Shown: in pieces, positions 18,968 through 28,917 of the stretch
Layout of the letters: every line of letters begins with the position of its first letter
Numbering within the stretch: the first letter of the stretch is position 1
Assembly: GCA_012519905.1 (NCBI GenBank)
Contig: JAAYPG010000031.1
Location: forward strand, 1-35,228
DNA from: Clostridiales bacterium
GTDB taxonomy: Bacteria; Bacillota; Clostridia; Lachnospirales; Lachnospiraceae
Reading direction: 5' to 3'
Length of the DNA stretch: 35,228 nucleotides
Program-made: the position numbers and the translations under genes
Notes under the pieces: model-generated
Told to the model about the DNA's origin: nothing
What the model saw: only the letters and a program-made list of their open reading frames with translations
Database searches by the model: none

Positions 18968-20476
18968 TTAACTATTTGCTATCTTCTTTTCAAACTCTCT
19001 ATTGTAATGGCCATAAGCCTTATAAAAATCAGCTACTCCTCTATTAATAAATGAGCTTCTATAAACGTTATTATAGACACATCCGATTAGCTTTGCTTTA
19101 CTTTCAGAAAGAAGGTCAATAGTATCATTAATATCCTTAGCTAGGGCCATACTCTGCCTTATCACCAGTAAAGAAGCATCTGCTAGATCTGCTAAAATAG
19201 ACGCATCTGCTGAAACTGATACAGGTGGAGCATCTATGATAATATAATCCATAGCCCCCCTAGCCACCTTTATAAGATCGGCTAATGTATTAGTCTTAGC
19301 AAGATCTACAGAATCTTTTAATAACTTACTTCCGTATAATAAGAAGAGGCCACTATCAATATCAAAGGATAATACTTCCTCAAGCTCTCCCTTTCTTTCT
19401 GGATCACCCTCAGAGCAAAGCTGGGTCTTCTGCTCTGCCATAATGTCCTTCTTCAATATTTTATGTAAGGATGGATTCCCCAGGTCCCCGTCCACCATAA
19501 GTACATTTTCAGATTTCTGTGCTAAAGCCATAGCCAGGTTTATGGCCACTGTTGACTTTCCCTCATTTTCCAAAGTGCTGGTTACCAGTATCACCTTGAT
19601 ATTTTCCCTTTCAGCCTTATATTCAATCTTTGTTCTCATTTTCTTAAAATTCTCAACAAAAGAGAAACTTACCATAGGGCTATTAATCAAGATACTTTTC
19701 TTCCTTCTTCGTAACCAAGACCTTAGGGTCTTATATTTTCTTTCATGATAAATAAGTCCAAATAATTTAGTATCCAGTTTTCTGGCTATTTGCTGTTCGT
19801 TCTTAATGGTATCTCGCCTCACAGAAGCGAAGCCAAGTAATAATGCTGTTATTAGACCACCAACAAATAAAGCAATCTTCATAACCCTATCAGTATCCAT
19901 ATAATTACTAGGGTAAGAAGGAAGGGAAGGGGCTTCCAATACATCTATTATTGCATTATCAAATATATGATTAGTAACCGAAGTATAATTATCCATAATT
20001 GAGATGATTGTCCTATATGCTTGCTCTGGACTAGAAGCTGAGACAGTAACTACAAATATGTTAGTCTCAGGTATAACCTCTGCCATGATGTTAGCAGGTT
20101 CTTGACTTTCCCCAATATCCATAGCTATCTTAGTCTTTAGAATGTCGCTATCAAAGATTCTTGTAAGGTTAGTGGCTACCATGCTGGCTGTGGAAAGGTT
20201 TATATAAGTATTTTGTGAACCCTTTGCACCTCTTATATTTCCAACTATACTATTAGTATTGAACTGAATATAAACCCCCATATTTACAAGCTCTTCGACC
20301 AAACTTATGTCCTGCTCAAGACATATATATCTTTCCACATGAGCAAGTATAGGTAGATAACCGGCAAATAGACATCTCTGGAGATTTGTTCTTATATATT
20401 GATATTCTCTTCTTGGGGAGAATTCCAATAGAATATATTTTGAACCTGCCATGGTAGGAATTTGATTTGACTCCAA
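18968..20476 (-). CDS. Chimeric ORF: C-terminal part of CpsB/YwqE-type PHP phosphatase fused to Wzz (lacking TM1)/BY-kinase
   Basis: Residues ~1-79 (KYILLEFSPRREY...ILAHVERY...GVYIQFNTNSIVG) are CpsB-like; from ~80 onward Wzz-like, then VILVTSTLENEGKSTVAINLA kinase. Confidence 0.75.
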   Translation of the reverse strand: MESNQIPTMAGSKYILLEFSPRREYQYIRTNLQRCLFAGYLPILAHVERYICLEQDISLVEELVNMGVYIQFNTNSIVGNIRGAKGSQNTYINLSTASMVATNLTRIFDSDILKTKIAMDIGESQEPANIMAEVIPETNIFVVTVSASSPEQAYRTIISIMDNYTSVTNHIFDNAIIDVLEAPSLPSYPSNYMDTDRVMKIALFVGGLITALLLGFASVRRDTIKNEQQIARKLDTKLFGLIYHERKYKTLRSWLRRRKKSILINSPMVSFSFVENFKKMRTKIEYKAERENIKVILVTSTLENEGKSTVAINLAMALAQKSENVLMVDGDLGNPSLHKILKKDIMAEQKTQLCSEGDPERKGELEEVLSFDIDSGLFLLYGSKLLKDSVDLAKTNTLADLIKVARGAMDYIIIDAPPVSVSADASILADLADASLLVIRQSMALAKDINDTIDLLSESKAKLIGCVYNNVYRSSFINRGVADFYKAYGHYNREFEKKIANS

Positions 20477-20589
20477 TAGGTCAATACACTCATGGTTGTA
20501 ATATATCTCGCATCCCAGATAAATCCTTACATTTGGGAATATATCCTTTACATAGCTCCTGACAATATTTAAGGCAGCCTCATAATCAG

Positions 20590-20754
20590 CTACCTTTTTT
20601 TATATCTACCCTCGTGATAATGAGGTGTTGCGATAATAATGCTTATACCATCATTTCTTGCAACTTCAATCATATGTATTGTTTCTTCTATGTTATCTGA
20701 ACCATCATCTATACCAGGTAATATATGACTATGTATATCGATATATTCTTCCAT
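20590..20754 (-). pseudogene. N-terminal fragment of CpsB/YwqE-type PHP tyrosine phosphatase, frameshifted
   Basis: MEEYIDIHSHILPGIDDGSDNIEETIHMIEVARNDGISIIIATPHYHEGRYKKR*; the -1 frame after an A7 run continues CpsB (VADYEAALNIVRSYVKDIFPNVRIYLGCEIYYNHE...). Confidence 0.75.
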
Positions 20755-21120
20755 ATAATATCCAATCCTCACTTTGCTGGTGGATAGCCATTTTATTTTT
20801 ATCCTTTGAACTACAAAACAAATTAATATAAATTACATATTTTCCCATTAGCTAGATTATATACTTGAAATTTATTAAAATCAATGGATAAATAAGAAAA
20901 CTTGTTTACAGAATTTTGGCATTTCCAACATCATATGATAATCTTTTTTGCATTATAAATAATATATTGTAATAATATGACATACCTCCTAGAAATATCC
21001 TTTTTTTATTATTAAATGCGAATTAATGTAAATTTGCTTTGCTTTTTAATATTATTGGATGTATAATGAAAAAGTGGGCATAAATACCTAGTTTTTTGTG
21101 TATAATAAGGAAGCGATAAA

Positions 21121-22266
21121 ATGGATCAGTTTGTGAATTTACATGATAAATGGAGAAAACAACTTAATAATGTAGCCTTAATAATTGCATGCTTTACATT
21201 GGTTTTAGAAATAATCGTATCATATTTTATGTATACATTTCTTCCAGGAACGATTACCATATCCTTACCCCAATACTTAGTACTAAAGATTTTTCTGCCT
21301 TCAGCAGGCTATTTTCCACTTGTTCTAATTGGAAAATATATAATGGATAATAATAAGCTATCAGATATAATTAAGAATTATTCTTCCATATTAGTTATTA
21401 TTATTCAGATGTTTATTATTGCTTGTGTTCATAACGTTTTTATATTTACTAGTATTCTATATATCATTCCAATAATATTAACAGTTGTATATAGTAATAA
21501 AACAATGACTAATATAATCACACTGATTTCCATTATTTTTTTGCTAATTAGTTCATGCATTCCTGTTACTAGGGGACAAGCTAATGATCTTTTTCATACA
21601 CTTCAAATTTTTATAGCAATCGTTTTAATTGCTGGCTGCTCACTCATAACTAATCTTTTAACTAATATAGAAAATGACAAGAATAAGATAATAAAAAATG
21701 CAGCCTTTAAACAGCTACAACTTGAAGAGCTTATGAAATGTGATCCCCTGACTGGTTTATACAATATGTCAAGCTTTTATAATACTTTAGATACAGCTAT
21801 TAAAAAAAATGTCATGCCATTAACTTTAGCAGTTATTGATATTGATAACTTTAAGTCTGTTAACGATGCATGGGGACATGAGAAGGCTAATGAGGTTCTT
21901 ATCTATATCGCCGCTCAATTACATTATTGCTGTAGCCCCCATGGCCATGTTTTTAGATACGGCGGAGAAGAATTCACTATTGTTTTCCCAAAGACTTCTC
22001 CCATCCAAGCAAAGAAAATGATAGAGACAGCTCAAAGCAACATATATAACCATAATTTTAATATTTCACCGAACATCAAAATAACATTTAGCTGTGGTAT
22101 ATCTGCTTATCCTTCATCTGATTATAATGCACACGACTTTTTTCAATTAGCTGATAAGATTATGTATCAAGCTAAATTCACAGGTAAGAATAAGATAATA
22201 ATTGGTACACCTAACTCATGTTCTTGTAAATTTAAAACATATATCCATAATAGACATCCTATATAA
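21121..22266 (+). CDS. Membrane-bound GGDEF diguanylate cyclase
   Basis: N-terminal multi-TM; DPLTGLYNMSSF...IDIDNFKSVNDAWGHEKANEVL...FRYGGEEFTIVFP. Confidence 0.93.
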   Translation: MDQFVNLHDKWRKQLNNVALIIACFTLVLEIIVSYFMYTFLPGTITISLPQYLVLKIFLPSAGYFPLVLIGKYIMDNNKLSDIIKNYSSILVIIIQMFIIACVHNVFIFTSILYIIPIILTVVYSNKTMTNIITLISIIFLLISSCIPVTRGQANDLFHTLQIFIAIVLIAGCSLITNLLTNIENDKNKIIKNAAFKQLQLEELMKCDPLTGLYNMSSFYNTLDTAIKKNVMPLTLAVIDIDNFKSVNDAWGHEKANEVLIYIAAQLHYCCSPHGHVFRYGGEEFTIVFPKTSPIQAKKMIETAQSNIYNHNFNISPNIKITFSCGISAYPSSDYNAHDFFQLADKIMYQAKFTGKNKIIIGTPNSCSCKFKTYIHNRHPI

Positions 22267-22308
22267 AAATTATAATAACAATCAAAGAAAAGGAAAGACT
22301 GCTTCATT

Positions 22309-22875
22309 ATGAAAAAGAAGACAAAGTACGAATCATTATACCGGAAGAACCCTGACACTGGCCGTGTTATTATAGATATTGCCCTTGAAGATTATCTTGA
22401 TTTTTTTCATGTGTGGGATAATTCTGTCTTAAGGAAACGTGATATTCATTCAGAACTGGTGCAATTCCTTGATCTATGCTCAGAGGATATCCCTTTGCGT
22501 AAGGATTTGGAAATTGTCTTCACCTTGAATATCGATGAGAGAAGCGAAGAAAAGGAAGAAATGATTCGCGTAAGTTATAAGAATTACTTTAACTCAATCA
22601 AAAGATTAGAGCATCGCAAAACAAAGAGATTTGTAAAAAACTCTATAACTTTATTACTGATCGCACTTATATTACTGACTTTATATGGCCTCTTAAATGA
22701 TATTAATCAAAGCTCCCTTTTATCAAGAGTATTTCTTGAAAGCTTGCTTATAGGTGGCTGGGTTTTTACATGGGAAGCTGTTCATTTGTTATTTATAGAT
22801 ATCATTGAGCCCTTTCGAAGACGCAAAGAAATTGAGCGTTTTCTAGAAGCAGACCTAAGTTTTAGGTACCTATAA
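22309..22875 (+). CDS. Conserved hypothetical membrane protein (2 TM)
   Basis: Continuous ORF with two hydrophobic segments (SITLLLIALILLTLYGLL; VFLESLLIGGWVFTWEAVHLLFI). Confidence 0.6.
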   Translation: MKKKTKYESLYRKNPDTGRVIIDIALEDYLDFFHVWDNSVLRKRDIHSELVQFLDLCSEDIPLRKDLEIVFTLNIDERSEEKEEMIRVSYKNYFNSIKRLEHRKTKRFVKNSITLLLIALILLTLYGLLNDINQSSLLSRVFLESLLIGGWVFTWEAVHLLFIDIIEPFRRRKEIERFLEADLSFRYL

Positions 22876-22922
22876 TAATATCAGAGCCATTTGTAAACCT
22901 TATAAAAAGGAGAATCATATAT

Positions 22923-23828
22923 ATGAGACTTTTTACAATAGGAAGCAATTTCTATGTAGGTACAAAGGTTCCAGTAGTGGTAAGAATTGAAAAGAATTTG
23001 GAAGAAAATATTAGCGACCGGTTTCGTCTTATATTCATACCTAAAGGTGTGGGTACGATTAAGACTGACTTAGGCTTGTCCCCATTTATTGCTCCGACTT
23101 TATGTTGCATCAATGAGACAGAGTCAATAAAAATACAATTATCTCAAGATTATAAAATCTTAGAATTAGTCTTTCACCCTGAGTTTCTTAATCCCTTCTT
23201 TGATTATAAGTCCTTAAGACTCTCACCACAGGCATATATCGAGGGAGATCCACAAGAAGCTGCTTGGTTAAATGCTTTCTCAAAACGTTTAACTAATTAT
23301 AAAGGTATCATTAATATAAGTTCAGTTATTTCCTTACGGGTTGAAAATTTACTATATCAGATCGACAAGGAACTGAGTGATCAGAGAGATTGGTATTGGC
23401 CCTGTCGTACAAGATCATTATTACTAGAGCTATTATTAGTAATTGACCGAGTATATGTGGGGCCTTTAGCAGATGATACCATAACAGTAACTGAAGACTA
23501 TAAGATTATAAACGATATCATCATATATTTATTAAAACATTACCAGGAAAAGATCAGCCTTACCCAATTGACTGAGGAATTTGGTATAAATAGAACTTCT
23601 CTAAATGAGTATTTTAAAAAGGTTACAGGATATACTGTTATGAGCTATCTTATGAACCTTAGACTTCATTTGGCTATGGCTATGCTAAAGGATACCGCCC
23701 TGCAGGTTTCAGAAATTATGTATCGAGTGGGATTTATAAATACATCTCATTTTGTTCGTTCTTTTAAAAAAGCAACTGGGACTACACCTTTGGAATATCG
23801 CAAGATACATACATGGCTCTATAAATAA
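22923..23828 (+). CDS. AraC-family transcriptional regulator
   Basis: C-terminal double HTH: ISLTQLTEEFGINRTSLNEYFKKVTGYTVMSYLMNLRLHLAMAML...VSEIMYRVGFINTSHFVRSFKKATGTTPLEYRK. Confidence 0.93.
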   Translation: MRLFTIGSNFYVGTKVPVVVRIEKNLEENISDRFRLIFIPKGVGTIKTDLGLSPFIAPTLCCINETESIKIQLSQDYKILELVFHPEFLNPFFDYKSLRLSPQAYIEGDPQEAAWLNAFSKRLTNYKGIINISSVISLRVENLLYQIDKELSDQRDWYWPCRTRSLLLELLLVIDRVYVGPLADDTITVTEDYKIINDIIIYLLKHYQEKISLTQLTEEFGINRTSLNEYFKKVTGYTVMSYLMNLRLHLAMAMLKDTALQVSEIMYRVGFINTSHFVRSFKKATGTTPLEYRKIHTWLYK

Positions 23829-23844
23829 ATATATAAGCAAAAAA

Positions 23845-23893
23845 AATAGGAGCTGCTAAAGGAAGATTTTTGATATTACTTTAGCAGCCCCGA
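23845..23893 (-). terminator. Terminator of the lipoprotein gene
   Basis: Minus strand GGGGCTGCTAAAG...CTTTAGCAGCTCC followed by TATTTTTTTT. Confidence 0.78.
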
Positions 23894-23928
23894 TGTTATT
23901 AATACTTTACTTAACTTTAATCAAACTA

Positions 23929-25011
23929 TCATTCATTATCTAATTTGTATAAACAAATCTTTTTTACGGTTGATGAAAGCGTTAAATATTGACCATCCCT
24001 AGACAAATAAGGAGCAAAGCAATATACCTTCGGCATATCTATAATCTCCCATGTATCCCCACCGTCTTCTGTTCTTATACAGTAAACCTTATATGATCCA
24101 GTTGAGTATACAATCATCCCCTGATTTTCATTCTGGAAATTGATAGCTACGGATGGCATTTTGGAACTATTTATCTTCTCTCCCTGCAAATCAATTGCTT
24201 TTGTTGTCCAAGTTTCACAGGAGTCCTTTGTTATATATAGGGTTCCATCCATGCTTAGTAGGTAGCCCATATCTGCTGTAATAAAAAACATACCAGCTAT
24301 GTGATTACATCCTTCGGGAACCTTAAGCTCCTTCCATGTTGTTCCTCCATCATTAGATACCCCTAATGATATTCTTGAAGATATATATATATTATTTTGG
24401 TCTATAATAGACAAGAACTTATTATAATCACCAGTTAGCTTTAGAGGAAAATCAGCTAATTTGGTCCAACTTTTTCCCTTATCATTGGATAGTAGGTTAA
24501 CACCACTATTTCCGCTACTAACAATAAAGAATTCATTATATAGATCCAAACCATAGCGACAGGCTGACACATTATCACTTTTTGACCAACTCTTTCCACC
24601 ATCCTCTGTGTAACTGGTTTCTCCTGCATATCCCACAGCTATACCAATTGCTTCATTTAAAAAACCTGCATATTCTACTTTTGTCTCTACACTTGATTCG
24701 GATATTAATTTCCATGGTGAACTACCTTTCATCTCATTTTCTTCAGGTGTATTATCTATCATCTCCTTTTCTTCAATCAAATTACCTTCCATCTCTTTTT
24801 CATCAGATAAATTATCTTCTTCAGATGTCTTATCTATGTCTTCAAGTACATCTTCTGTTTTGTATTTGGACTCATCCAGTAAAGAGCTTCCTTCAGTAAG
24901 TTGATCATTATTATCAACCAGTTCACCATCTCTAGAACAGCCACTAGATATCATACTAATAAGCAAGACTGTTAATAGGAAATAAATAACCCTATTCTTT
25001 ACATTCACCAT
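23929..25011 (-). CDS. Lipoprotein with BNR/Ycf48-like beta-propeller repeats
   Basis: Lipobox SSGC; repeats of SxDGGxTW type (YTEDGGKSWSKS, LSNDKGKSWTKL, VSNDGGTTWKEL, RTEDGGDTWEII). Confidence 0.82.
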   Translation of the reverse strand: MVNVKNRVIYFLLTVLLISMISSGCSRDGELVDNNDQLTEGSSLLDESKYKTEDVLEDIDKTSEEDNLSDEKEMEGNLIEEKEMIDNTPEENEMKGSSPWKLISESSVETKVEYAGFLNEAIGIAVGYAGETSYTEDGGKSWSKSDNVSACRYGLDLYNEFFIVSSGNSGVNLLSNDKGKSWTKLADFPLKLTGDYNKFLSIIDQNNIYISSRISLGVSNDGGTTWKELKVPEGCNHIAGMFFITADMGYLLSMDGTLYITKDSCETWTTKAIDLQGEKINSSKMPSVAINFQNENQGMIVYSTGSYKVYCIRTEDGGDTWEIIDMPKVYCFAPYLSRDGQYLTLSSTVKKICLYKLDNE

Positions 25012-25108
25012 AAACTCCTCCTTCCCTTATAACAAGGAGTTTATCATGATTAAAAAGGAAATTGGTTGCTAATATACAGAAATCTATATACTATTTACAG
25101 GTTTTGCT

Positions 25109-26122
25109 TTATTTTCTCTTCCGTGAGCAAATGATGCTTTGAAGAACTATAAAGAAGCAGAGCATAGCTGCTCTCGTTATCTGTGGCCACCAGGGATCCT
25201 GACTACCTATGGCTGTAACAATAAGCAAAACGATTCCACTTGTTAAGACACCAAATAAGGTACCAAAGATATTACCTACACCACCGGTTAGAAGTGTACC
25301 ACCGATAATGGAGGCAGATATGGCATCCATTTCAAGACCTGTTGCTTGTTGAACTGAACCTGAACGTGTATGGAATAAGTATAGGAAGCCACCGATGCCT
25401 GCCAGCAGACCACAGAGTAAATGAGCATTAAATCTTGTTTTCTTTACGTTTATACCAAGCATTAATGCGCTTTGTGAATTTCCACCAACTGCATAAAAGC
25501 TTCGGCCTAGATTGGTTTTTCTGAGCAACCAGAACATTACACAGACAACAATTATAGCAATTACAACTCCGTATTCAAGCTTTGACTGTATAAACACACC
25601 CCTTTTATTAATATCTCCTAAAAAGGGAATTTGGATTCGTGCTCCTGACAGAAGCTCAAAGCTTGGATTATCGACCTGTATCTGATTAACTTCAATAAGA
25701 GCCACTAACCCCCTTCCTAAGAACATACCGGCTAGGGTAACTATAAAGGGTTGCATCTCCAGGTAGGCGATCATAAAACCTTGAACCGCACCAAAGGTTA
25801 GCCCAATCACCAAGGCAAGTATAAGTGCTGTAAAGAAGTTGAAGCCGTAGTTATTTAGACATACTATACAGGATGTGCATATAAGGGCTGTGGAACCTCC
25901 TACGGATATATCAATACTACCGGTTATCATAACAATGGATAGACCACAAGCAATAACGATTAGAGCCGCATTTTCATTGAAAAGATTAAAGAACATCTGT
26001 ATCTTGCTAAACCCTTTATCTCCCAAGAATATTATTGAAAGTATGTAGATTACTATAAATAATGAAATCGTAATTGTCAGCAAGAAGGCTGTATCGGTAG
26101 GAGATTCTTTTCTTTTAAGCAT
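25109..26122 (-). CDS. Sugar ABC transporter permease (YjfF-like)
   Basis: BPD_transp_2-type permease, ITGSIDISVGGSTALICTSCIVCL; start set at MLKRKESPTDTA to avoid overlap with preceding gene. Confidence 0.88.
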   Translation of the reverse strand: MLKRKESPTDTAFLLTITISLFIVIYILSIIFLGDKGFSKIQMFFNLFNENAALIVIACGLSIVMITGSIDISVGGSTALICTSCIVCLNNYGFNFFTALILALVIGLTFGAVQGFMIAYLEMQPFIVTLAGMFLGRGLVALIEVNQIQVDNPSFELLSGARIQIPFLGDINKRGVFIQSKLEYGVVIAIIVVCVMFWLLRKTNLGRSFYAVGGNSQSALMLGINVKKTRFNAHLLCGLLAGIGGFLYLFHTRSGSVQQATGLEMDAISASIIGGTLLTGGVGNIFGTLFGVLTSGIVLLIVTAIGSQDPWWPQITRAAMLCFFIVLQSIICSRKRK

Positions 26123-26123
26123 A

Positions 26124-27230
26124 TTAAGCACTCTCCTTTCCTTGGTTTGAAATGATTTTAGATACTTTAGCTTTATTACTAAAGAAATTCTTGACAGCCG
26201 GCGTTTGGATGGCAACAAGTAATATGATTATTACTGCCTTGAATACTGGTACAGCATTAGTATTAACATTAAGGGTGGTCAACATAGAGGTAAGTGTTTG
26301 GAGGGTATAGGCCCCTATTATTGATCCAGCCATATTAACTGTACCACCTCCAAGTGAATTGCCTCCAAGCGCAACTGCCAAAATAACATCCATTTCAATG
26401 CCTGGTACAATTGTGTAAGGATTTACTGTTTGTACCCTACTTGATTGTACAAAGCCGGCTATACCAACACAAAAACCCATTATTACATAGGCCATAAATT
26501 TGATTTTTGCAGGATTCAGACCATTAAGCCTTGAAGATCTATCATTGATACCAACAGCCCTCGTATATAGACCCAAGTTGGTTTTTTTCAGTGCAATATA
26601 TGTTATGGCTACAACTAGAATTGTAATTAGGATAGGTGTCGGTATAGGGAATCCCGGAATAAAATTGCCATAATAGCCAAAGCTAGATACAGCCTTGGGT
26701 TTAAGTCCTCCCATGGCCATAGAGCCTATCGAACGACCAGCTGTAAAAAGAATTAGGGTGGCGACCATGGGCTGTATTTTAAATTTTGCAACAAGAATAC
26801 CGTTAAAGGCTCCACAAACCATACCTGCTAGACATCCTAATAAAAAAGCAAGAATTATTGGTGCCTTTAACTCAGTAGGCTGAGTTTCATTTCCACATAA
26901 AACCCTCATTATTACTCCGCCAACTATAGCAATTGTAGAGCCCACACTGATGTCCTGACCTTTAGAGGAGGCTGTCACTAGAGTCATTCCTATAGCTAGA
27001 ATAACAAGCTCTGTTGCATTATTAAGGATATTGACTAAATTACCTATCAAAACAGGATTACCACTACTGTCTCTACCTAAGCTTATTCTTAAAAAGCCTG
27101 GCTTTATAAATATATTTAATAATAATAAGAACATAAGAAAGGCTATAGGAATAAATAATCTATGTTTACTAATTGTCTTAAAAACCGATACCCCTCGCTG
27201 GGTAGACGGTTTGATATTATTCTTAGTCAT
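26124..27230 (-). CDS. Sugar ABC transporter permease (YtfT-like)
   Basis: TLVTASSKGQDISVGSTIAIVGGVIMR; VPGIEMDVILAVALGGNSLGGGTVNMAGSIIGA. Confidence 0.88.
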   Translation of the reverse strand: MTKNNIKPSTQRGVSVFKTISKHRLFIPIAFLMFLLLLNIFIKPGFLRISLGRDSSGNPVLIGNLVNILNNATELVILAIGMTLVTASSKGQDISVGSTIAIVGGVIMRVLCGNETQPTELKAPIILAFLLGCLAGMVCGAFNGILVAKFKIQPMVATLILFTAGRSIGSMAMGGLKPKAVSSFGYYGNFIPGFPIPTPILITILVVAITYIALKKTNLGLYTRAVGINDRSSRLNGLNPAKIKFMAYVIMGFCVGIAGFVQSSRVQTVNPYTIVPGIEMDVILAVALGGNSLGGGTVNMAGSIIGAYTLQTLTSMLTTLNVNTNAVPVFKAVIIILLVAIQTPAVKNFFSNKAKVSKIISNQGKESA

Positions 27231-28771
27231 TCTGACTTATTCACCCCCGCTATAGTATACATAATCTTATCCTGTGTCATATCATCACCCTCTAACTCTC
27301 CTACTACAAAAAGGTCACGCATAACAATTAATCTTGAGCAGGTACGTAACATCTCTTCAATTTCTGCTGAAATAAATGTAACACTCATGCCTTCAGACGC
27401 AAGCCTTAGGACAAGTTTTTGTATTTCCACCTTAGTGCCAATATCAATTCCCCTTGTCGGCTCATCAAGTATAAGATAATCAGGATGTGTAAGTAGCCAA
27501 CGGGCTAGTATAACCTTCTGTTGATTTCCACCTGACAAGGATTTTACAGGAGTATCTGCAGAAGCTGTTTTTATATTAAGCAGACTGATATATTCATCTG
27601 CAAATGCTTGTGCTTGAGCCTTTGTAAAGGGTCTAAAAAATCCTCGCATAGCCTGTAGCGCCAGTACTATATTCTCTCTAACCGATAAATCCCCGATTAT
27701 CCCATCCCGGCCTCGATCCTCAGGAAGGTAACCAATTCCTTTCTTCATGGCCTTTAATGGTGATGTAATGTTTACTTCGTTACCTTTTATTTTTATCTTT
27801 CCTTTTGTGACCTTATCTGCACCAAAGATAGCACGGACACATTCACTTCTGCCAGAACCTAGCAGTCCTGCAAAGCCTGTGACCTCACCCTTATATGCCT
27901 TAAAATCGAATGGCTTTACACCTGAATTACTAGCTAGTCCTACGGTTTCTATTATTACTTCCTTTGTATTTTCATTATCCGTCTGGGCCTTATTATGTAT
28001 ATCAGCCAAATCTCCTAGCTCTTTTCCCATCATCTTAGCTACAAGCTCTACCCGGGGTAAATCCATAACCTTATATTCACCTACAAGCTCCCCACCGCGC
28101 AAAACTGTAATTTTATCACAGATTGCATACATTTGCTCAAGGAAATGAGTAACAAATATAATACCTACTCCTCTGCTCTTTAACTCTCGCATCAGTAAAA
28201 AAAGCTTAGTGACCTCTTGATCATCCAAGGATGAGGTGGGCTCGTCAAGTATCAAAACCTTGCAGTCCATATCAACTGCACGAGCAATTGCCACCATCTG
28301 TTGGACAGCTATGGAACAGTTTGATAATTGCTGGGTTGGCTTCGCTGGAATACCAAGTTCCTCTAAAATACCTTCTGCCCTACTGTTATTCTTCTTCCAA
28401 TCAACAAGCAACTCATCATTTCTGCCAATAAAAAGATTTTCAGCAACTGTCAGATTTGGGCATAAAGTTATTTCCTGGTAAACAGTACTAATTCCGTGCT
28501 TATGGGCATCTTGTGGTGACTTTATATGAACCGGCCTATTTTCTCCCTTAATATAAATTTCTCCGCCATCCATTGGATACACTCCGGTCAAGACCTTAAT
28601 TAAGGTGGACTTTCCTGCACCATTTTCACCCATCAAGGCATGGATTTCACCCTCATACAAAGTAAAGTTTACATTTTGCAAGGCCCGCACACCAGGAAAA
28701 CTCTTATATATATTTTTCATTGTAAGTAATGGTTCCTGCATAGTTATAATATTTAACCTCCCTTCTGACAC
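27227..28771 (-). CDS. Sugar ABC transporter ATP-binding protein (YtfR-like, two ATPase domains)
   Basis: ALMGENGAGKSTLIKVLTGVY; LSNCSIAVQQMVAIARAV; second domain GLLGSGRSECVRAIFG, LSGGNQQKVILARWLL. Confidence 0.95.
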   Translation of the reverse strand: MSEGRLNIITMQEPLLTMKNIYKSFPGVRALQNVNFTLYEGEIHALMGENGAGKSTLIKVLTGVYPMDGGEIYIKGENRPVHIKSPQDAHKHGISTVYQEITLCPNLTVAENLFIGRNDELLVDWKKNNSRAEGILEELGIPAKPTQQLSNCSIAVQQMVAIARAVDMDCKVLILDEPTSSLDDQEVTKLFLLMRELKSRGVGIIFVTHFLEQMYAICDKITVLRGGELVGEYKVMDLPRVELVAKMMGKELGDLADIHNKAQTDNENTKEVIIETVGLASNSGVKPFDFKAYKGEVTGFAGLLGSGRSECVRAIFGADKVTKGKIKIKGNEVNITSPLKAMKKGIGYLPEDRGRDGIIGDLSVRENIVLALQAMRGFFRPFTKAQAQAFADEYISLLNIKTASADTPVKSLSGGNQQKVILARWLLTHPDYLILDEPTRGIDIGTKVEIQKLVLRLASEGMSVTFISAEIEEMLRTCSRLIVMRDLFVVGELEGDDMTQDKIMYTIAGVNKSE

Positions 28772-28917
28772 TACAGCTAAAGCAAGTAACTTATCTTAAT
28801 AAATGCGCGGTGCCAAATTCTGCGAACTATATCCACATAAATGACGCCGCGCCTTATAATCAACATCTTACCTTGTTAACTTACAAAATCATCTGATTTT
28901 ATCAGATTAGCATTATA

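Noticed and set aside
20960-21120. c-di-GMP riboswitch upstream of the GGDEF gene
   Set aside because: No CACGCACAGGGCAAACC-like GEMM core present.
24582-24899. 105-aa Leu/His-rich + strand ORF
   Set aside because: Antisense to the acidic linker of the lipoprotein; composition is explained by complementary codons.
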